NCBI RefSeq assembly: GCF_016008875.1
Contig: NZ_JADTQG010000005.1
Coordinates: forward strand, 186,001 to 250,000
DNA from: Ectopseudomonas mendocina
GTDB lineage: Bacteria; Pseudomonadota; Gammaproteobacteria; Pseudomonadales; Pseudomonadaceae
Reading direction: 5' to 3'
Length of the DNA: 64,000 nucleotides
Shown: positions 19,258 through 28,830 of the stretch, in pieces
How positions within the stretch are numbered: position 1 is the first letter of the stretch
How the letters are laid out: each line of letters opens with the position of its first letter
Made by a program: the position numbers and the translations under genes
Notes under the pieces: generated by a model
What the model was told of the DNA's origin: nothing
What the model saw: only the letters and a program-made list of their open reading frames with translations
Database searches by the model: none

Positions 19258-19728
19258 ATGAAAGGCGACAAGAAGGTCATTCAACACCTGAACAAGATTC
19301 TTGGTAACGAACTGGTCGCCATCAACCAGTACTTCCTGCATGCGCGTATGTATGAAGACTGGGGCCTGAAAAAACTCGGCGAGCACGAGTACCACGAGTC
19401 CATCGACGAGATGAAGCACGCTGACAAGCTGATCAAGCGCATTCTCTTTCTCGAAGGCATTCCCAATCTGCAGGACCTGGGCAAGATCCTGATCGGCGAA
19501 AACACCCAGGAAATGCTCCAGTGCGATTTGCAGATCGAGCACAAGGCGCATGCAGACCTCAAGGCCGCCATCGCCTACTGCGAAAGCATCGGTGACTACG
19601 CCAGCCGCGAGTTGCTCGAAGAGATTCTCTGCTCCGAAGAAGATCATATCGACTGGCTGGAAACCCAACTGAGCCTGATCGCAGCCGTCGGCCTGCAGAA
19701 TTACCTGCAATCGCAAATGGACGAATAA
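19258..19728 (+). CDS. bfrB: Bacterioferritin
   Basis: 156 residues. A 24-mer iron-storage protein with haem between subunits. Ferroxidase ligands are in place (Glu18, Glu51, His54, Glu94, Glu127, His130 by family numbering), and the haem ligand Met52 lies in [10 protein letters not shown]. The start [19 protein letters not shown] is nearly that of P. aeruginosa BfrB, so the haem-loaded type is meant, not the FtnA-like protein. GGAG precedes the ATG. No bfd (ferredoxin that mobilises the iron) is next to it. Confidence 0.95.
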   Translation: MKGDKKVIQHLNKILGNELVAINQYFLHARMYEDWGLKKLGEHEYHESIDEMKHADKLIKRILFLEGIPNLQDLGKILIGENTQEMLQCDLQIEHKAHADLKAAIAYCESIGDYASRELLEEILCSEEDHIDWLETQLSLIAAVGLQNYLQSQMDE

Positions 19729-19744
19729 GTCCACCACTGGATAA

Positions 19745-19772
19745 AAAACGGGAGCCGATGGCTCCCGTTTTT
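19745..19772. terminator. Bidirectional terminator between bfrB and the MFS gene
   Basis: AAAAAACGGGAGCCGATGGC continues into CTCCCGTTTTT: a 7-base-pair ACGGGAGCC-type stem with A-run before and T-run after, so it works on both strands. Confidence 0.88.
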
Positions 19773-19784
19773 CGTTGCGTGCGC

Positions 19785-21086
19785 TTATTTTTGTGGGTCC
19801 GGCTCGCCATCAGAACGACCGATGCTGGCTGGCGCTTCCACCAGCAGTTCTTCCGGCACTTCCTCCACACGCGGGTCGAGCGCTGCGGCCATGGGGCTGA
19901 CCGTATCCGGCATCGGCACGTGACTGAGCGGCGCCTCGTCGACCCGATGCTGGCCAGTGACACGCTTGGGCTGCACCCAGAAGATCAGCACCACGGCATA
20001 GAGCGATACCAGCATGTAGAACATGCCCGGCCCGAAGTGCTGCATCATGAAGCCTGCCAACAACGGGCCGATGCAGGCGCCAACGCCATAGGTGGTCAGC
20101 AGCATGGCCGACAGCGCCACCCGGCGTGATTGCTCGACGTGGTCGTTGCCCAGCGCCACGGCCAGTGGGTACAGGGTGAACAGCAACATGCCGGTGACGA
20201 AGCCGTTGGCCAGCAACAGCCAGTACGGCAGGTCGAACAGCCCCCACATGGGAATGGCGGTCAGGCACAGCAGGACGGCGTTGCCGCGAATCAACCAGCT
20301 GCGGTCCAGACGATCGGACAACCAGCCCAGCGGCCATTGCGCACAGAAGCCGGCGATGATGCACATGGCCACGAACAGGCTCGCGTACGTGGTGTCCAGC
20401 CCGCTGCGGCTGGCGTAGACCGGAGCCAGGCCGTAGAAGGCGCCGACCATCAGTCCGGCGACGAAAATACTGCCCAGCGCCTGCGGCACACGCTTCCAGA
20501 AAAAACCGATTTCCAGCGGCGCAGCCACCAGCTTGGCCGGGTGCACGCGACGGGTCACGGCCAGCGGGATCAGGCAGGAGGCGAAGCATATCGCCACCAG
20601 CACCAGCGGCTTGTAATCCAGAGTCGGGCTCATCGCCAGCAGGCCCTGGCCGACCACCAGGCCCAGGTCCACGGCCACCATGTAGCCGGCGAACACTTTG
20701 CCGCGCATGTGGTTCTCGGACTGCTCGTTGAGCCAGCTCTCGATCACCATGTACTGGTTCATCATCACCGCGCCCATCACGAAACGCAGCAGCAGCCAGA
20801 CCTCCAGGCGCTCGACCAGCACATGCAGCAGCACGATCACCGTGGCGAGGCCGGCGCAGGCGACGTAGGAGCGAATATGACCAACGCTGGCGATCAGCTT
20901 GTGGCCGAACTTGCCGCCGCATACCAGGCCGAAGTAATACGCCGCCATCAGGCCGCCAACCCAGGCGTCGCCCGCGCCCTCCTCGGTCAGGCGCAGGCCC
21001 ATATAGGTGCTGAACAGCCCCGAACCGGCCAGCATGAGTAAGGTGGCGCTATACAGGGCCGGGAAGGTGACGAGCGGGCTGAACAT
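19785..21086 (-). CDS. MFS transporter, YcaD-like
   Basis: 433 residues with 12 predicted membrane helices and a hydrophilic C-terminal tail of about 55 residues (acidic and Pro-rich, from QPKRVTGQHR). MFS signatures include the loop GGKFGHKLIASVGHIR between helices 2 and 3 and WLSDRLDRSW in the second half. The MVIESWLNEQSENHMRGKVFA segment is typical of the YcaD/YfcJ branch, whose substrates are mostly unknown. It is the 3'-most gene on this strand before the terminator at 19745 and is separate from the mexJK unit by about 160 bases. Confidence 0.85.
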   Translation of the reverse strand: MFSPLVTFPALYSATLLMLAGSGLFSTYMGLRLTEEGAGDAWVGGLMAAYYFGLVCGGKFGHKLIASVGHIRSYVACAGLATVIVLLHVLVERLEVWLLLRFVMGAVMMNQYMVIESWLNEQSENHMRGKVFAGYMVAVDLGLVVGQGLLAMSPTLDYKPLVLVAICFASCLIPLAVTRRVHPAKLVAAPLEIGFFWKRVPQALGSIFVAGLMVGAFYGLAPVYASRSGLDTTYASLFVAMCIIAGFCAQWPLGWLSDRLDRSWLIRGNAVLLCLTAIPMWGLFDLPYWLLLANGFVTGMLLFTLYPLAVALGNDHVEQSRRVALSAMLLTTYGVGACIGPLLAGFMMQHFGPGMFYMLVSLYAVVLIFWVQPKRVTGQHRVDEAPLSHVPMPDTVSPMAAALDPRVEEVPEELLVEAPASIGRSDGEPDPQK

Positions 21087-21248
21087 GACGACTCCAGAGA
21101 GGACGGCGGCGCGGCCGTCCGGCGAACTGGCCGACGGCTTTTCGCTGGCTCAGGGGCCAGCGAAAAGCGCGCATTATCCATATCCGCCACCTGCCCCGCC
21201 ATGTCCGCCGGGCGCTTTGCCGCGAAACGCGCGAACGCGTCTGTAGCG

Positions 21249-24200
21249 CTAGCGAGCCTCGCTTTCCTTGACCCGGAACCAGGCCGCATAGAGCGCCGGT
21301 AGAAACAGCAGAGTGAGCGCCGTAGCGACTACCAGGCCGCCCATGATGGCTACGGCCATCGGCCCGAAGAACACGCTGCGCGATAGCGGAATCATCGCCA
21401 GCACAGCGGCCAGCGCGGTCAGCACGATGGGCCGGAAGCGCCGCACCGTGGCCTCGATGATGGCGTGCCAGCGATCCAGGCCATGGCTGATGTCCTGCTC
21501 GATCTGATCCACCAGAATCACCGAGTTGCGCATGATCATCCCGGCCAGGGCGATGGTGCCGAGCATGGCGACGAAACCGAACGGCTGGCGGAAGATCAGC
21601 AGGAACAGCGTCACGCCAATCAGCCCCAGCGGCGCGGTGAGAAACACCATGGCCGAACGCGAGAAGCTCCTGAGCTGCAACATCAGCAGCGTCAGCACCA
21701 CCACGATGAACAGCGGGATACCGGCGTTCACCGACTTCTGCCCGCGCTGCGAGTCCTCTACCGTACCGCCCACCTCCAGCAGGTAACCATCCGGCAACTC
21801 GGCGCGGATCGGCTCCAGCGTCGGCAGGATCTGCTGGGTCAGGCTGGCCGGCTGCTGGCTGCCGTAGACGTCGGCGCGCACGGTGACGTTGGGCAGGCGG
21901 TTGCGATGCCAGATGATGCCTTCCTCGAAACCGTATTCCAGCGTCGCCACCTGCGACAGGGCCACGCTGCGCCCACTGTCGGTCGGCACCGCCAGGCTCG
22001 GCAGCAAGCTCAGCGCCTTGCGTTCCTGCGGTGTGCCGCGCTGGAGAATCTCGATCAGCTCATTGCCTTCGCGGTACTGGCTGACGCTGGTGCCGGACAG
22101 AGAGCCCTGCAGAAAGCGCGACAGCTCGGCGGTGTTGACCCCCAGCGCTCGCGCGCGGTCCTGATCTATATTGAGGATCACCACCTTGCTCGGCTCCTCC
22201 CAATCCAGGTGCACGTTCACCACATGCGGGTTCTCGCGCACCTTGTCCGCCACCTGGCGAGCCAGGGCGCGCACCTCGGCGATATGCTCGCCGCTGACGC
22301 GGAACTGCACCGGATAGCCCACCGGTGGGCCGTTTTCCAGGCGGCTGACGCGGCTGCGCAAGGCCGGGAACTGGTCGTTCATCGTCTGGATCAGCCAGGT
22401 GCGCAGGCGCTCACGCTCCTCGATGCTCGACGCCAGCACCACGAACTGGGCGAAGCTCGCCGCAGGCAACTGCTGATCCAGCGGCAGGTAGAAACGCGGT
22501 GAGCCGGTGCCGACATAGGCGACATAGTTGTCGATGCCCGGCTGCTCCTTGAGCAGTTGCTCCAGGCGACGCACCTCGGCCTCCGTGGCGCTCAGTGAGG
22601 CGCCCTCCTCCAGCTTGATGTCGACCATCAGCTCCAGACGGCCGGAAGCCGGGAAAAACTGTTGTGGCACGAAGCGGAACAGCAATACCGAGCCGATGAA
22701 CAAGCCGATGGTCAGCAGGATGACGATGCCGCGACGGCGTACACACCACTGGACCGTGGCGCGCACGCGGCGGTAGAACGGCGTCGAATAGGGGTCATGG
22801 CCGGCATCGCTGCCGCCATGTTTCGCCGCGTGCAGCTTGGCCAGGTCCGGCAGCAGCTTGTCGCCCAGATAGGGCACGAACATCACCGCGGCGATCCACG
22901 AGGCGATCAGCGAAATGGCCACCACCTGGAAGATGGAACGGGTGTACTCGCCCGTTCCGGACTGCGCGGTGGCGATCGGCAGAAAGCCCGCGGCGGTGAT
23001 CAGCGTGCCGGTAAGCATGGGAAACGCGGTGCTGGTCCAGGCGAAACTGGCCGCCTTGAAGCGGTCATAGCCCTGTTCCATCTTGATCGCCATCATCTCC
23101 ACCGCGATGATCGCATCGTCCACCAGCAGGCCCAGGCCGAGCACCAGCGCGCCGAGCGAGATCTTGTGCAGGCCGATGCCTAAGTAGTACATGGCGGCAA
23201 AGGTCATCGCCAGCACCAGCGGGATCACCAGCGCCACCACTAGACCGGTGCGCACGCCCAGGGAGAAAAAGCTGACCGCGAGCACGATCACCAGCGCCTC
23301 GACCAGCACCTTGACGAACTCGCCCACGCCGGCCTTCACCGCCGCCGGCTGATCCGACACCTTGCGCAGCTCCATGCCCAGCGGCAGGGTCTGCTGCAGG
23401 CGGGCGAACTCGCCCTCCAGCGCTTTGCCCAGCACCAGGATGTCGCCGCCGTCCTTCATCGACACGGCAATGCCGATGGCGTCCTCACCCATGAAGCGCA
23501 TGCGCGGCGCAGGTGGATCGTTGAACCCGCGCTTGACCTCGGCCACATCGGCAATGCGGAAGGTGCGATCACCGACCCGAATGGGGAAGTCGCGAATCTC
23601 CTGCACCGACTCGAAACGGCCGGTCACGCGCAGCTGAATGCGCTCGCTGGACGTCTCGAAGAAGCCGGCAGCCGCCACCGCGTTCTGCGCCTCCAGCGCC
23701 TGCTGCACCGCGGACAGCGGCAGGCCCAGGGTCGCCAGCTTGGTGTTGGACAGCTCGATCCAGATCTTCTCGTCCTGCAGCCCCACCAGCTCGACCTTGC
23801 CGACGTCCCTGACTCGCTGCAATTGCAATTGCAGGCGGTCGGCATAGTCCTTGAGCACCGCATAGTCAAAACCGTTGCCGGTCAGCGCATAGATGTTGCC
23901 GAAGGTGGTGCCGAACTCGTCGTTGAAGAACGGCCCCTGGATGCCGGGCGGCAAGGTGTGGCGAATGTCGCTGATCTTCTTGCGCACCTGGTACCACAGC
24001 TCGGGAATCTGCGAGCTGCGCATGGAATCGCGCGCCATGAAGGTAACCTGCGACTCACCCGGACGGGAGAAGCTGGTGATGCGGTCGTACTCGCCGGTCT
24101 CCATCAGCTTCTTCTCGATGCGTTCGGTGACCTGGCGCGAAACCTCTTCGGCGCTGGCGCCCGGCCAGTTGGTGCGAATCACCATGGCCTTGAAGGTGAA

Positions 24201-24323
24201 GGGCGGGTCTTCGCTCTGCCCCAGCTTGGTGTAGGACAACGCCCCCACCACGGCGAACAGCAGCATGATGTAGAGAACGATCTGGCGATGACGCAACGCC
24301 CAGGCAGACAGGTTGAAGCTCAT
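21249..24323 (-). CDS. mexK: RND efflux pump inner-membrane transporter MexK
   Basis: 1024 residues with the RND layout: one N-terminal helix (LRHRQIVLYIMLLFAVVGALS), a large periplasmic loop, helices 2-6, a second loop and helices 8-12. The proton-relay pair Asp402-Asp403 is in GLLVDDAIIAVEMM. The N terminus and the pairing with mexJ and divergent mexL match MexJK of P. aeruginosa, which exports triclosan and, with OprM, erythromycin. No outer-membrane channel gene follows, also as in MexJK. It begins 6 bases after the mexJ stop, so the two are co-transcribed. Confidence 0.9.
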   Translation of the reverse strand: MSFNLSAWALRHRQIVLYIMLLFAVVGALSYTKLGQSEDPPFTFKAMVIRTNWPGASAEEVSRQVTERIEKKLMETGEYDRITSFSRPGESQVTFMARDSMRSSQIPELWYQVRKKISDIRHTLPPGIQGPFFNDEFGTTFGNIYALTGNGFDYAVLKDYADRLQLQLQRVRDVGKVELVGLQDEKIWIELSNTKLATLGLPLSAVQQALEAQNAVAAAGFFETSSERIQLRVTGRFESVQEIRDFPIRVGDRTFRIADVAEVKRGFNDPPAPRMRFMGEDAIGIAVSMKDGGDILVLGKALEGEFARLQQTLPLGMELRKVSDQPAAVKAGVGEFVKVLVEALVIVLAVSFFSLGVRTGLVVALVIPLVLAMTFAAMYYLGIGLHKISLGALVLGLGLLVDDAIIAVEMMAIKMEQGYDRFKAASFAWTSTAFPMLTGTLITAAGFLPIATAQSGTGEYTRSIFQVVAISLIASWIAAVMFVPYLGDKLLPDLAKLHAAKHGGSDAGHDPYSTPFYRRVRATVQWCVRRRGIVILLTIGLFIGSVLLFRFVPQQFFPASGRLELMVDIKLEEGASLSATEAEVRRLEQLLKEQPGIDNYVAYVGTGSPRFYLPLDQQLPAASFAQFVVLASSIEERERLRTWLIQTMNDQFPALRSRVSRLENGPPVGYPVQFRVSGEHIAEVRALARQVADKVRENPHVVNVHLDWEEPSKVVILNIDQDRARALGVNTAELSRFLQGSLSGTSVSQYREGNELIEILQRGTPQERKALSLLPSLAVPTDSGRSVALSQVATLEYGFEEGIIWHRNRLPNVTVRADVYGSQQPASLTQQILPTLEPIRAELPDGYLLEVGGTVEDSQRGQKSVNAGIPLFIVVVLTLLMLQLRSFSRSAMVFLTAPLGLIGVTLFLLIFRQPFGFVAMLGTIALAGMIMRNSVILVDQIEQDISHGLDRWHAIIEATVRRFRPIVLTALAAVLAMIPLSRSVFFGPMAVAIMGGLVVATALTLLFLPALYAAWFRVKESEAR

Positions 24324-24329
24324 GCCCGC

Positions 24330-25433
24330 TTACTCCTTGGCTGCCAGTTCGACATTGCGATTGTCGCGATCGACAGGGCGCACTTTCAGCCCCTCGCGCA
24401 GCATCTGCACGCCAGCGGCCACCACCCAGTCGGATGCGGAAAGCCCCTCCAGCACCGGCACGCGGTCGTCACCATAAGCGCCAACGCGGACCGGTCGGCG
24501 CTGCACGGTGTGCTCCCTGGGGTCGATGACCCAGACGAAGGCCTGCCCCTGCTCGGCGCTGAGAGCCGACAGCGGCACGGCCAGCGGCACCTCGCCGTTG
24601 CTGGCGATGAAGACGCGCGCACTCTGCCCCAGTTCGGCCGGTACCTTGCCTTCGCTGAAGGCGACGCGAGCGGCGAAGGTACGAGATTGCGGATCGGCAG
24701 CCGGCGCCATTTCGCGGATGCGCCCGGGGAAACGCTGGTCGGGTTGCGACCACAACTCCACCTCGACCGCCTGACCGATCTCGAAGCGACCGAAGCTCTG
24801 CTCCGGCAGACTGATCGACACTTCACGTTCGCCATCGGCGGCCAGGGTGAACACCGTTTGCCCGGCGGCCACCACCTGCCCGACCTCGACCGCACGGCGG
24901 GCGATCACGCCATCCTGCGAGGCGCGCAATACGGCATAGCCGGTCTGGTTGCGCGCCACGTCGTACTCGGCCTTGATCTGTTTCAGACGGGCTTCACCGG
25001 CGCGGTACTGGTTCTCGACGTTGTCGAACTGCGAGCGACTGACCAGATTGCGCCCGAGCAGCGCCTTGTAGCGCTCGCGCTCGGCGCGCACGGTCTGCAG
25101 GTTGGCCTCGGCCGCCGTCATCTGCGCGCGCGTGGCTTCCAGCTGCAGACGTACGTCCTGCGGGTCCAGTTCGGCCAGTGCCTGGTCCTTCTTCACCCGC
25201 TCGCCGACATCCACCATGCGCTTGCTCACCTTGCCAGCGATGCGGAAGGCCAGCTCAGGTTCGTAGCGCGCACGCACTTCGCCCGGATAGCTGTCGACCA
25301 GGGCGGTGGCCGGCTGCGGCTGCACCACCATGGCCGGACGCACCGGCTGCTCCATCTGCTCACCATTGCCGCAGGCAGACAACACAAAGACCAGACCCAG
25401 AGAAGCGATCAAGGGGAGAACGTGGCGGGACAT
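24330..25433 (-). CDS. mexJ: RND efflux periplasmic adaptor (membrane fusion protein) MexJ
   Basis: 367 residues from the ATG at 25433, equal to the length I recall for MexJ. A lipoprotein signal ends LSAC (Cys at about 20). Then come the half-lipoyl motif (RIAGKVSKRMVDVGERVKKDQ), a helical hairpin (about 85-155), the second half-motif (LRASQDGVIARRAVEVGQVVA) and the beta-barrel domain. It links the inner-membrane pump MexK to an outer-membrane channel. Expression is expected to be repressed by the divergent mexL product. Confidence 0.9.
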   Translation of the reverse strand: MSRHVLPLIASLGLVFVLSACGNGEQMEQPVRPAMVVQPQPATALVDSYPGEVRARYEPELAFRIAGKVSKRMVDVGERVKKDQALAELDPQDVRLQLEATRAQMTAAEANLQTVRAERERYKALLGRNLVSRSQFDNVENQYRAGEARLKQIKAEYDVARNQTGYAVLRASQDGVIARRAVEVGQVVAAGQTVFTLAADGEREVSISLPEQSFGRFEIGQAVEVELWSQPDQRFPGRIREMAPAADPQSRTFAARVAFSEGKVPAELGQSARVFIASNGEVPLAVPLSALSAEQGQAFVWVIDPREHTVQRRPVRVGAYGDDRVPVLEGLSASDWVVAAGVQMLREGLKVRPVDRDNRNVELAAKE

Positions 25434-25526
25434 GTGTGAGACCTTTCGAAGAAGGTTTGGAGCTGGCCCTAAGCTCACGGCGCTACCAGCGCCAAGGCTA
25501 TCGGAGTTGCCCTTTGGAATATTTGT

Positions 25527-25562
25527 ACTGGCGGGTATAGTAAAAATAGCAAACTCGCCAGT
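25527..25562. promoter_or_regulatory. Candidate MexL operator in the mexJ/mexL gap
   Basis: Inverted arms ACTGGCGGGT and ACTCGCCAGT (9 of 10 bases pair) flank a 16-base AT-rich core (ATAGTAAAAATAGCAA) that could hold promoter elements for both directions. A GTATT tract lies just beyond (about 25565), reminiscent of the GTATTT element reported for MexL. Confidence 0.6.
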
Positions 25563-25581
25563 CCAGTATTAAAATCTGCTG

Positions 25582-26217
25582 ATGCCAGACAAGTTGTTAC
25601 AACCTTCCGGTCCCGGTCGCCCGAAGGATCCCGCCAAACGCCGCGCCATTTTGGAAGCGGCCAAGGGCCTGTTCCTGCGAAACGGTTACGACGGCAGCAG
25701 CATGGACGCCATCGCCGCCGAGGCCGGGGTTTCCAAGCTGACCGTGTACAGCCACTTCACCGACAAGGAGACGCTGTTCTCCGCGGCGATCAAGGCCAAG
25801 TGCGAGGAACAGCTACCGGAACTGCTGTTCGAGCTGCCGGATAACGTGCCGCTGGAAAGCCAGTTGCAGGGAATCGCGCGCGGTTTCCTGGCGCTGGTCA
25901 ACAGTCGTGAATCGGTGGAGATGCACCGGATGATGGTGAGCCTGGCCAGCCAGGGCTCCAAGCTGTCGCAGGTGTTCTACGAGGCCGGCCCGAAACGGGT
26001 GCAGGAAGAAATGGAAGTGCTGCTGCACAAGGCCGCCAGGCGTGGCCTGTTGAGCCTGGACGATCCGCGCCAGGCCGCCGACCATTTCTTCAGCCTGCTC
26101 AAGGGCGGCGCGCATTTCCGCCTGCTGATCGGCTGTGGTGAGCCGCTGCAGGGCGACGCCGCGGAACATCATGTGCAAGACGCGGTACAGCTGTTTCTGC
26201 GCGCTTATCGGCCCTGA
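25582..26217 (+). CDS. mexL: TetR-family repressor MexL
   Basis: 211 residues. The TetR N-terminal DNA-binding domain has its HTH at about 41-59 (MDAIAAEAGVSKLTVYSHF). The C-terminal ligand domain contains RGFLALVNSRESVEMHRMMV. It is divergent from mexJ with a shared 148-base control region, the arrangement of mexL-mexJK in P. aeruginosa, where MexL represses mexJK and itself. No clear ribosome site precedes the ATG. Confidence 0.88.
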   Translation: MPDKLLQPSGPGRPKDPAKRRAILEAAKGLFLRNGYDGSSMDAIAAEAGVSKLTVYSHFTDKETLFSAAIKAKCEEQLPELLFELPDNVPLESQLQGIARGFLALVNSRESVEMHRMMVSLASQGSKLSQVFYEAGPKRVQEEMEVLLHKAARRGLLSLDDPRQAADHFFSLLKGGAHFRLLIGCGEPLQGDAAEHHVQDAVQLFLRAYRP

Positions 26218-26226
26218 CAGCGCACG

Positions 26227-27012
26227 CTAGGCACCGGCTTCCAGTTTCTTCTTCGGATAGATGTCGTAGCGACTGGATTTGCCTTCCAGCACATAGCCGG
26301 GCGTGCCGCCTTCGATGGCCGGCGCCTTGCGCGGGCGTTTGACCACCACGCGATGAGTGGCCAGCGCCAGCGCCGCCTCGAGCAACGCCGGCGCGTCCAG
26401 ATCGTCGCCGACGAAGGGGCGGAACAGACGCATTTCCTTCTTCACCAGCGCGCTCTTGTCGCGATGCGGGAACATAGGGTCGAGGTAGATCACCTGCGGC
26501 GGCTCACCTTGCCAGGCGCGCATCAATTCGATGGCATTGCCAGTGAGCAAGCGCATGCGCGCGGCGATGGGCGCCACGTCGAGATCCAGCGCAGCACGTT
26601 GCAGACCGTCTTCCAGCAGCGCCGCGACCAGCGGCTGGCGCTCGATCAGCGTCATGTCGCAGCCCAGGCTGGCCAGCACGAAGGCATCGCGCCCCAGCCC
26701 GGCGGTCGCATCGAGAATGCGCGGGCGAATCCCCGATTGCACCCCCACCGCCTTGGCGATCATCTGCCCGCTGCCACCACCGAACTGACGTCGATGCGCC
26801 GCCGCACCCTCGACGAAATCCACCCGCACCGGGCCGGGTGCCTTGTCGCCCAACTCGACCAGTTGCAGCCCGTCACCCCCCAGTTGCAGGGCGAACTCGG
26901 TTTCCCCTTCCAGCGCCAGGCCCAGGCGTGACGCCCACCGGGCCGCCGCTTCGGCGTACTGAGGGTGCAGGGCTTGGATGCGAATGCTGGCGTTGTGCCG
27001 CTCGTCGGTCAT
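26227..27012 (-). CDS. rsmJ: 16S rRNA (guanine-1516-N2)-methyltransferase
   Basis: 261 residues from the ATG at 27012. The SAM-binding motif is [18 protein letters not shown], and the catalytic block is [21 protein letters not shown] in trimmed form (YLDPMFPH), as in RsmJ/YhiQ. A GTG at 27036 would add eight residues with no better ribosome site. It converges on mexL with 9 bases between stops. The neighbour order mexL-rsmJ is as in P. aeruginosa. Confidence 0.92.
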   Translation of the reverse strand: MTDERHNASIRIQALHPQYAEAAARWASRLGLALEGETEFALQLGGDGLQLVELGDKAPGPVRVDFVEGAAAHRRQFGGGSGQMIAKAVGVQSGIRPRILDATAGLGRDAFVLASLGCDMTLIERQPLVAALLEDGLQRAALDLDVAPIAARMRLLTGNAIELMRAWQGEPPQVIYLDPMFPHRDKSALVKKEMRLFRPFVGDDLDAPALLEAALALATHRVVVKRPRKAPAIEGGTPGYVLEGKSSRYDIYPKKKLEAGA

Positions 27013-27195
27013 GGATTCGTTCTGCTCAAAAATCACTCAAAGCATCGACCGCTCGGTCGACATCGAAGGAGCGGCATTCTGCCAGACCCGGCCGCCGACA
27101 GCCGCATCGAGAATGAACATCCGCTCTGCGCCGAAGCAGCGAGCCAGTGCAGCCGCGAGCGGATCACGCCCGCGTCACAACTCGCAAACAGGCTG

Positions 27196-27903
27196 TTAGC
27201 GGCACATCCGCCACATGCCCATGTCGACGTGAAAGTGATCACGGTGGGCGGCATTGTATTCCGGCCCTAGAGTGACGTTGAAACTGTCGCAGGCCGCGTC
27301 CCGAACCAGACGCAGAAAGCGCGCCTTATCGCCTTCCCCCGGCCAGTCGTTCAGCACGCTGATGCGCCGGCCGTCGCGCAGGCGAAAACCGACCATGTCC
27401 AGGGCATTGGCATAGGAATGCTGGCTGGGTCGCTGGCTGCCGGCGATGCTGCGACAGGCGAAGCTGCCAACGTGTTCGATACGACTGACCGGCTGGCCGA
27501 ACACCTCCTGCGCAGCGGGCTGCAAGCCGTGGCGCTCGAACAGGGCGAAACTCACCGCCAACGGGCAGGTGGCCATGAAGCTGCTGCTCAGGCCAACGTC
27601 AGCGCCCTGGATACGTACGGCGTTTTCAATCGGGCAGCCGGGGTGCGGCGTGCTGTCATCCAGGCGCGTGAAACGCAGGTCGGACGTGGCCAGGGCCAGG
27701 TCGCACAGCGCACGATCCTCGCTCAGGCGCCAGAGCTTGAATGAGGTCAGCAGGTTTGGCGCTTCTCGCACGTCCAGCGGCGCCCAGGGATTGAAACGCG
27801 GCGCCACCTCAACCCAGCCACGCCAGAGCGCCACCAGCAGTGCGGCGCCCAGCAGCAGGGAAAAAAACAGCAAACGACCGATTATCCGTATCAGCATGTT
27901 CAT
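27196..27903 (-). CDS. Extensin-like family protein (putative LAS-type peptidase)
   Basis: 235 residues. One N-terminal membrane anchor (IIGRLLFFSLLLGAALLVALW), then a periplasmic domain with paired Cys residues. The two conserved blocks of the extensin-like C-terminal family are SQHSYANALDMVGF and HRDHFHVDMG; these resemble the His/Asp zinc ligands of LAS-type murein peptidases (SxHxxGxAxD and HxH). The name 'extensin-like' is historical. Peptidoglycan endopeptidase activity is therefore plausible but unproven. AAGG is followed by ATGAACATG. Confidence 0.8.
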   Translation of the reverse strand: MNMLIRIIGRLLFFSLLLGAALLVALWRGWVEVAPRFNPWAPLDVREAPNLLTSFKLWRLSEDRALCDLALATSDLRFTRLDDSTPHPGCPIENAVRIQGADVGLSSSFMATCPLAVSFALFERHGLQPAAQEVFGQPVSRIEHVGSFACRSIAGSQRPSQHSYANALDMVGFRLRDGRRISVLNDWPGEGDKARFLRLVRDAACDSFNVTLGPEYNAAHRDHFHVDMGMWRMCR

Positions 27904-27909
27904 CCTTCA

Positions 27910-28777
27910 TCAGAGCAGGCCGAGCTGCTCCAGTTCCGGTTCGGTTCGCAGTTCCGGCAATTCCGCCAAGCCTGGCAGGCGCTGCATCATCTGCTGGTGA
28001 AAACGCCGCGCCAGCTCGGGCGCCAGGCGGTTATCGGAGGTGTGCGCGAAGACGTACGGAGCGAGCCCCTGCTCGATCCAGCCAGCGACCTTGTCCAGCC
28101 AGGGCAGCATGAAGGGATCGTTGGCCAGCAGTTCAGGGTGGCCGATGAAGCGCAGCTGTGGATGCTGGCTGAACGCCGTGGGCCGGGTCGGCAGGCGCGG
28201 TTTCTTGGCCTGCGCATGGAGCACGGCCGGCTCCTGCGAGTCGCAGCTGAACAGCGCTCGCGAGTCCAGGCAGATGCGCTCGATACCGCGCTCGTGCAGC
28301 AGGCGATTGAGCACACGCTCGGCATCGCCCTTGGCGAAGAACTCCGGATGACGCACCTCTACGGCCAGCGGCCATTCGCCCCACTGCTCGATGAACGTAG
28401 CCAGCTCGGCCAACCGCGAAGGACCGAATGCAGCCGGCAACTGCAGCCAGTAAGGCGCGACCCGCGCCGAGCGGCGCCAGCAACTGGCGGAACTGCGCGA
28501 CCTCATCGAGTTGCTGGCAGAGGTCGTCGCTGTGGCTGATATCGCGCGGCAACTTGGCGCAGAAACGAAAGTGCGCCGGCATCGCCAGCGCCCAGCGGGC
28601 GACCGTTTGCTCGCTGGGCCTGGCGTAAAAGGTGGTGTTGCCTTCTACCGCGTTGAACACTTCGGTATAGCGGCCGAGAAAATCCGTGGGACGCGTGTCC
28701 TGTGGATAGAGCGTGGCGCGCCAGGCCGCTTCGCTCCAGGATGGACAACCAAGAAAATAGGGAAGCGCAACACTCAT
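27910..28777 (-). pseudogene. DUF72 family gene with a frameshift
   Basis: The N-terminal part (MSVALPYFLGCPSWSEAAW to FRQLLAPLG, start at 28777) and the C-terminal part (ARVAPYWLQLPAAFGPSRL to the stop at 27910) of one DUF72/YecE-type TIM-barrel protein lie in different frames. They join near 28463-28468 inside a GCGCGGG run. Loss of two bases from a CG repeat, or gain of one, explains it: with GGC-GCG-CGG-GTC the frame would read LGARVAPYW without a break. Restored length is about 288 residues, normal for the family. Each half is well conserved, so the change is recent or a sequencing error. Confidence 0.85.
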
Positions 28778-28830
28778 CGATCTATGCAACGGACCAGGCT
28801 GAGGGGCGTGAGCCACGCCATGAAACGGAG

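Noticed and set aside
27910..28777. Two separate genes in the DUF72 region
   Set aside because: Both parts are halves of one family and meet at a slippery repeat; neither half makes a complete barrel.
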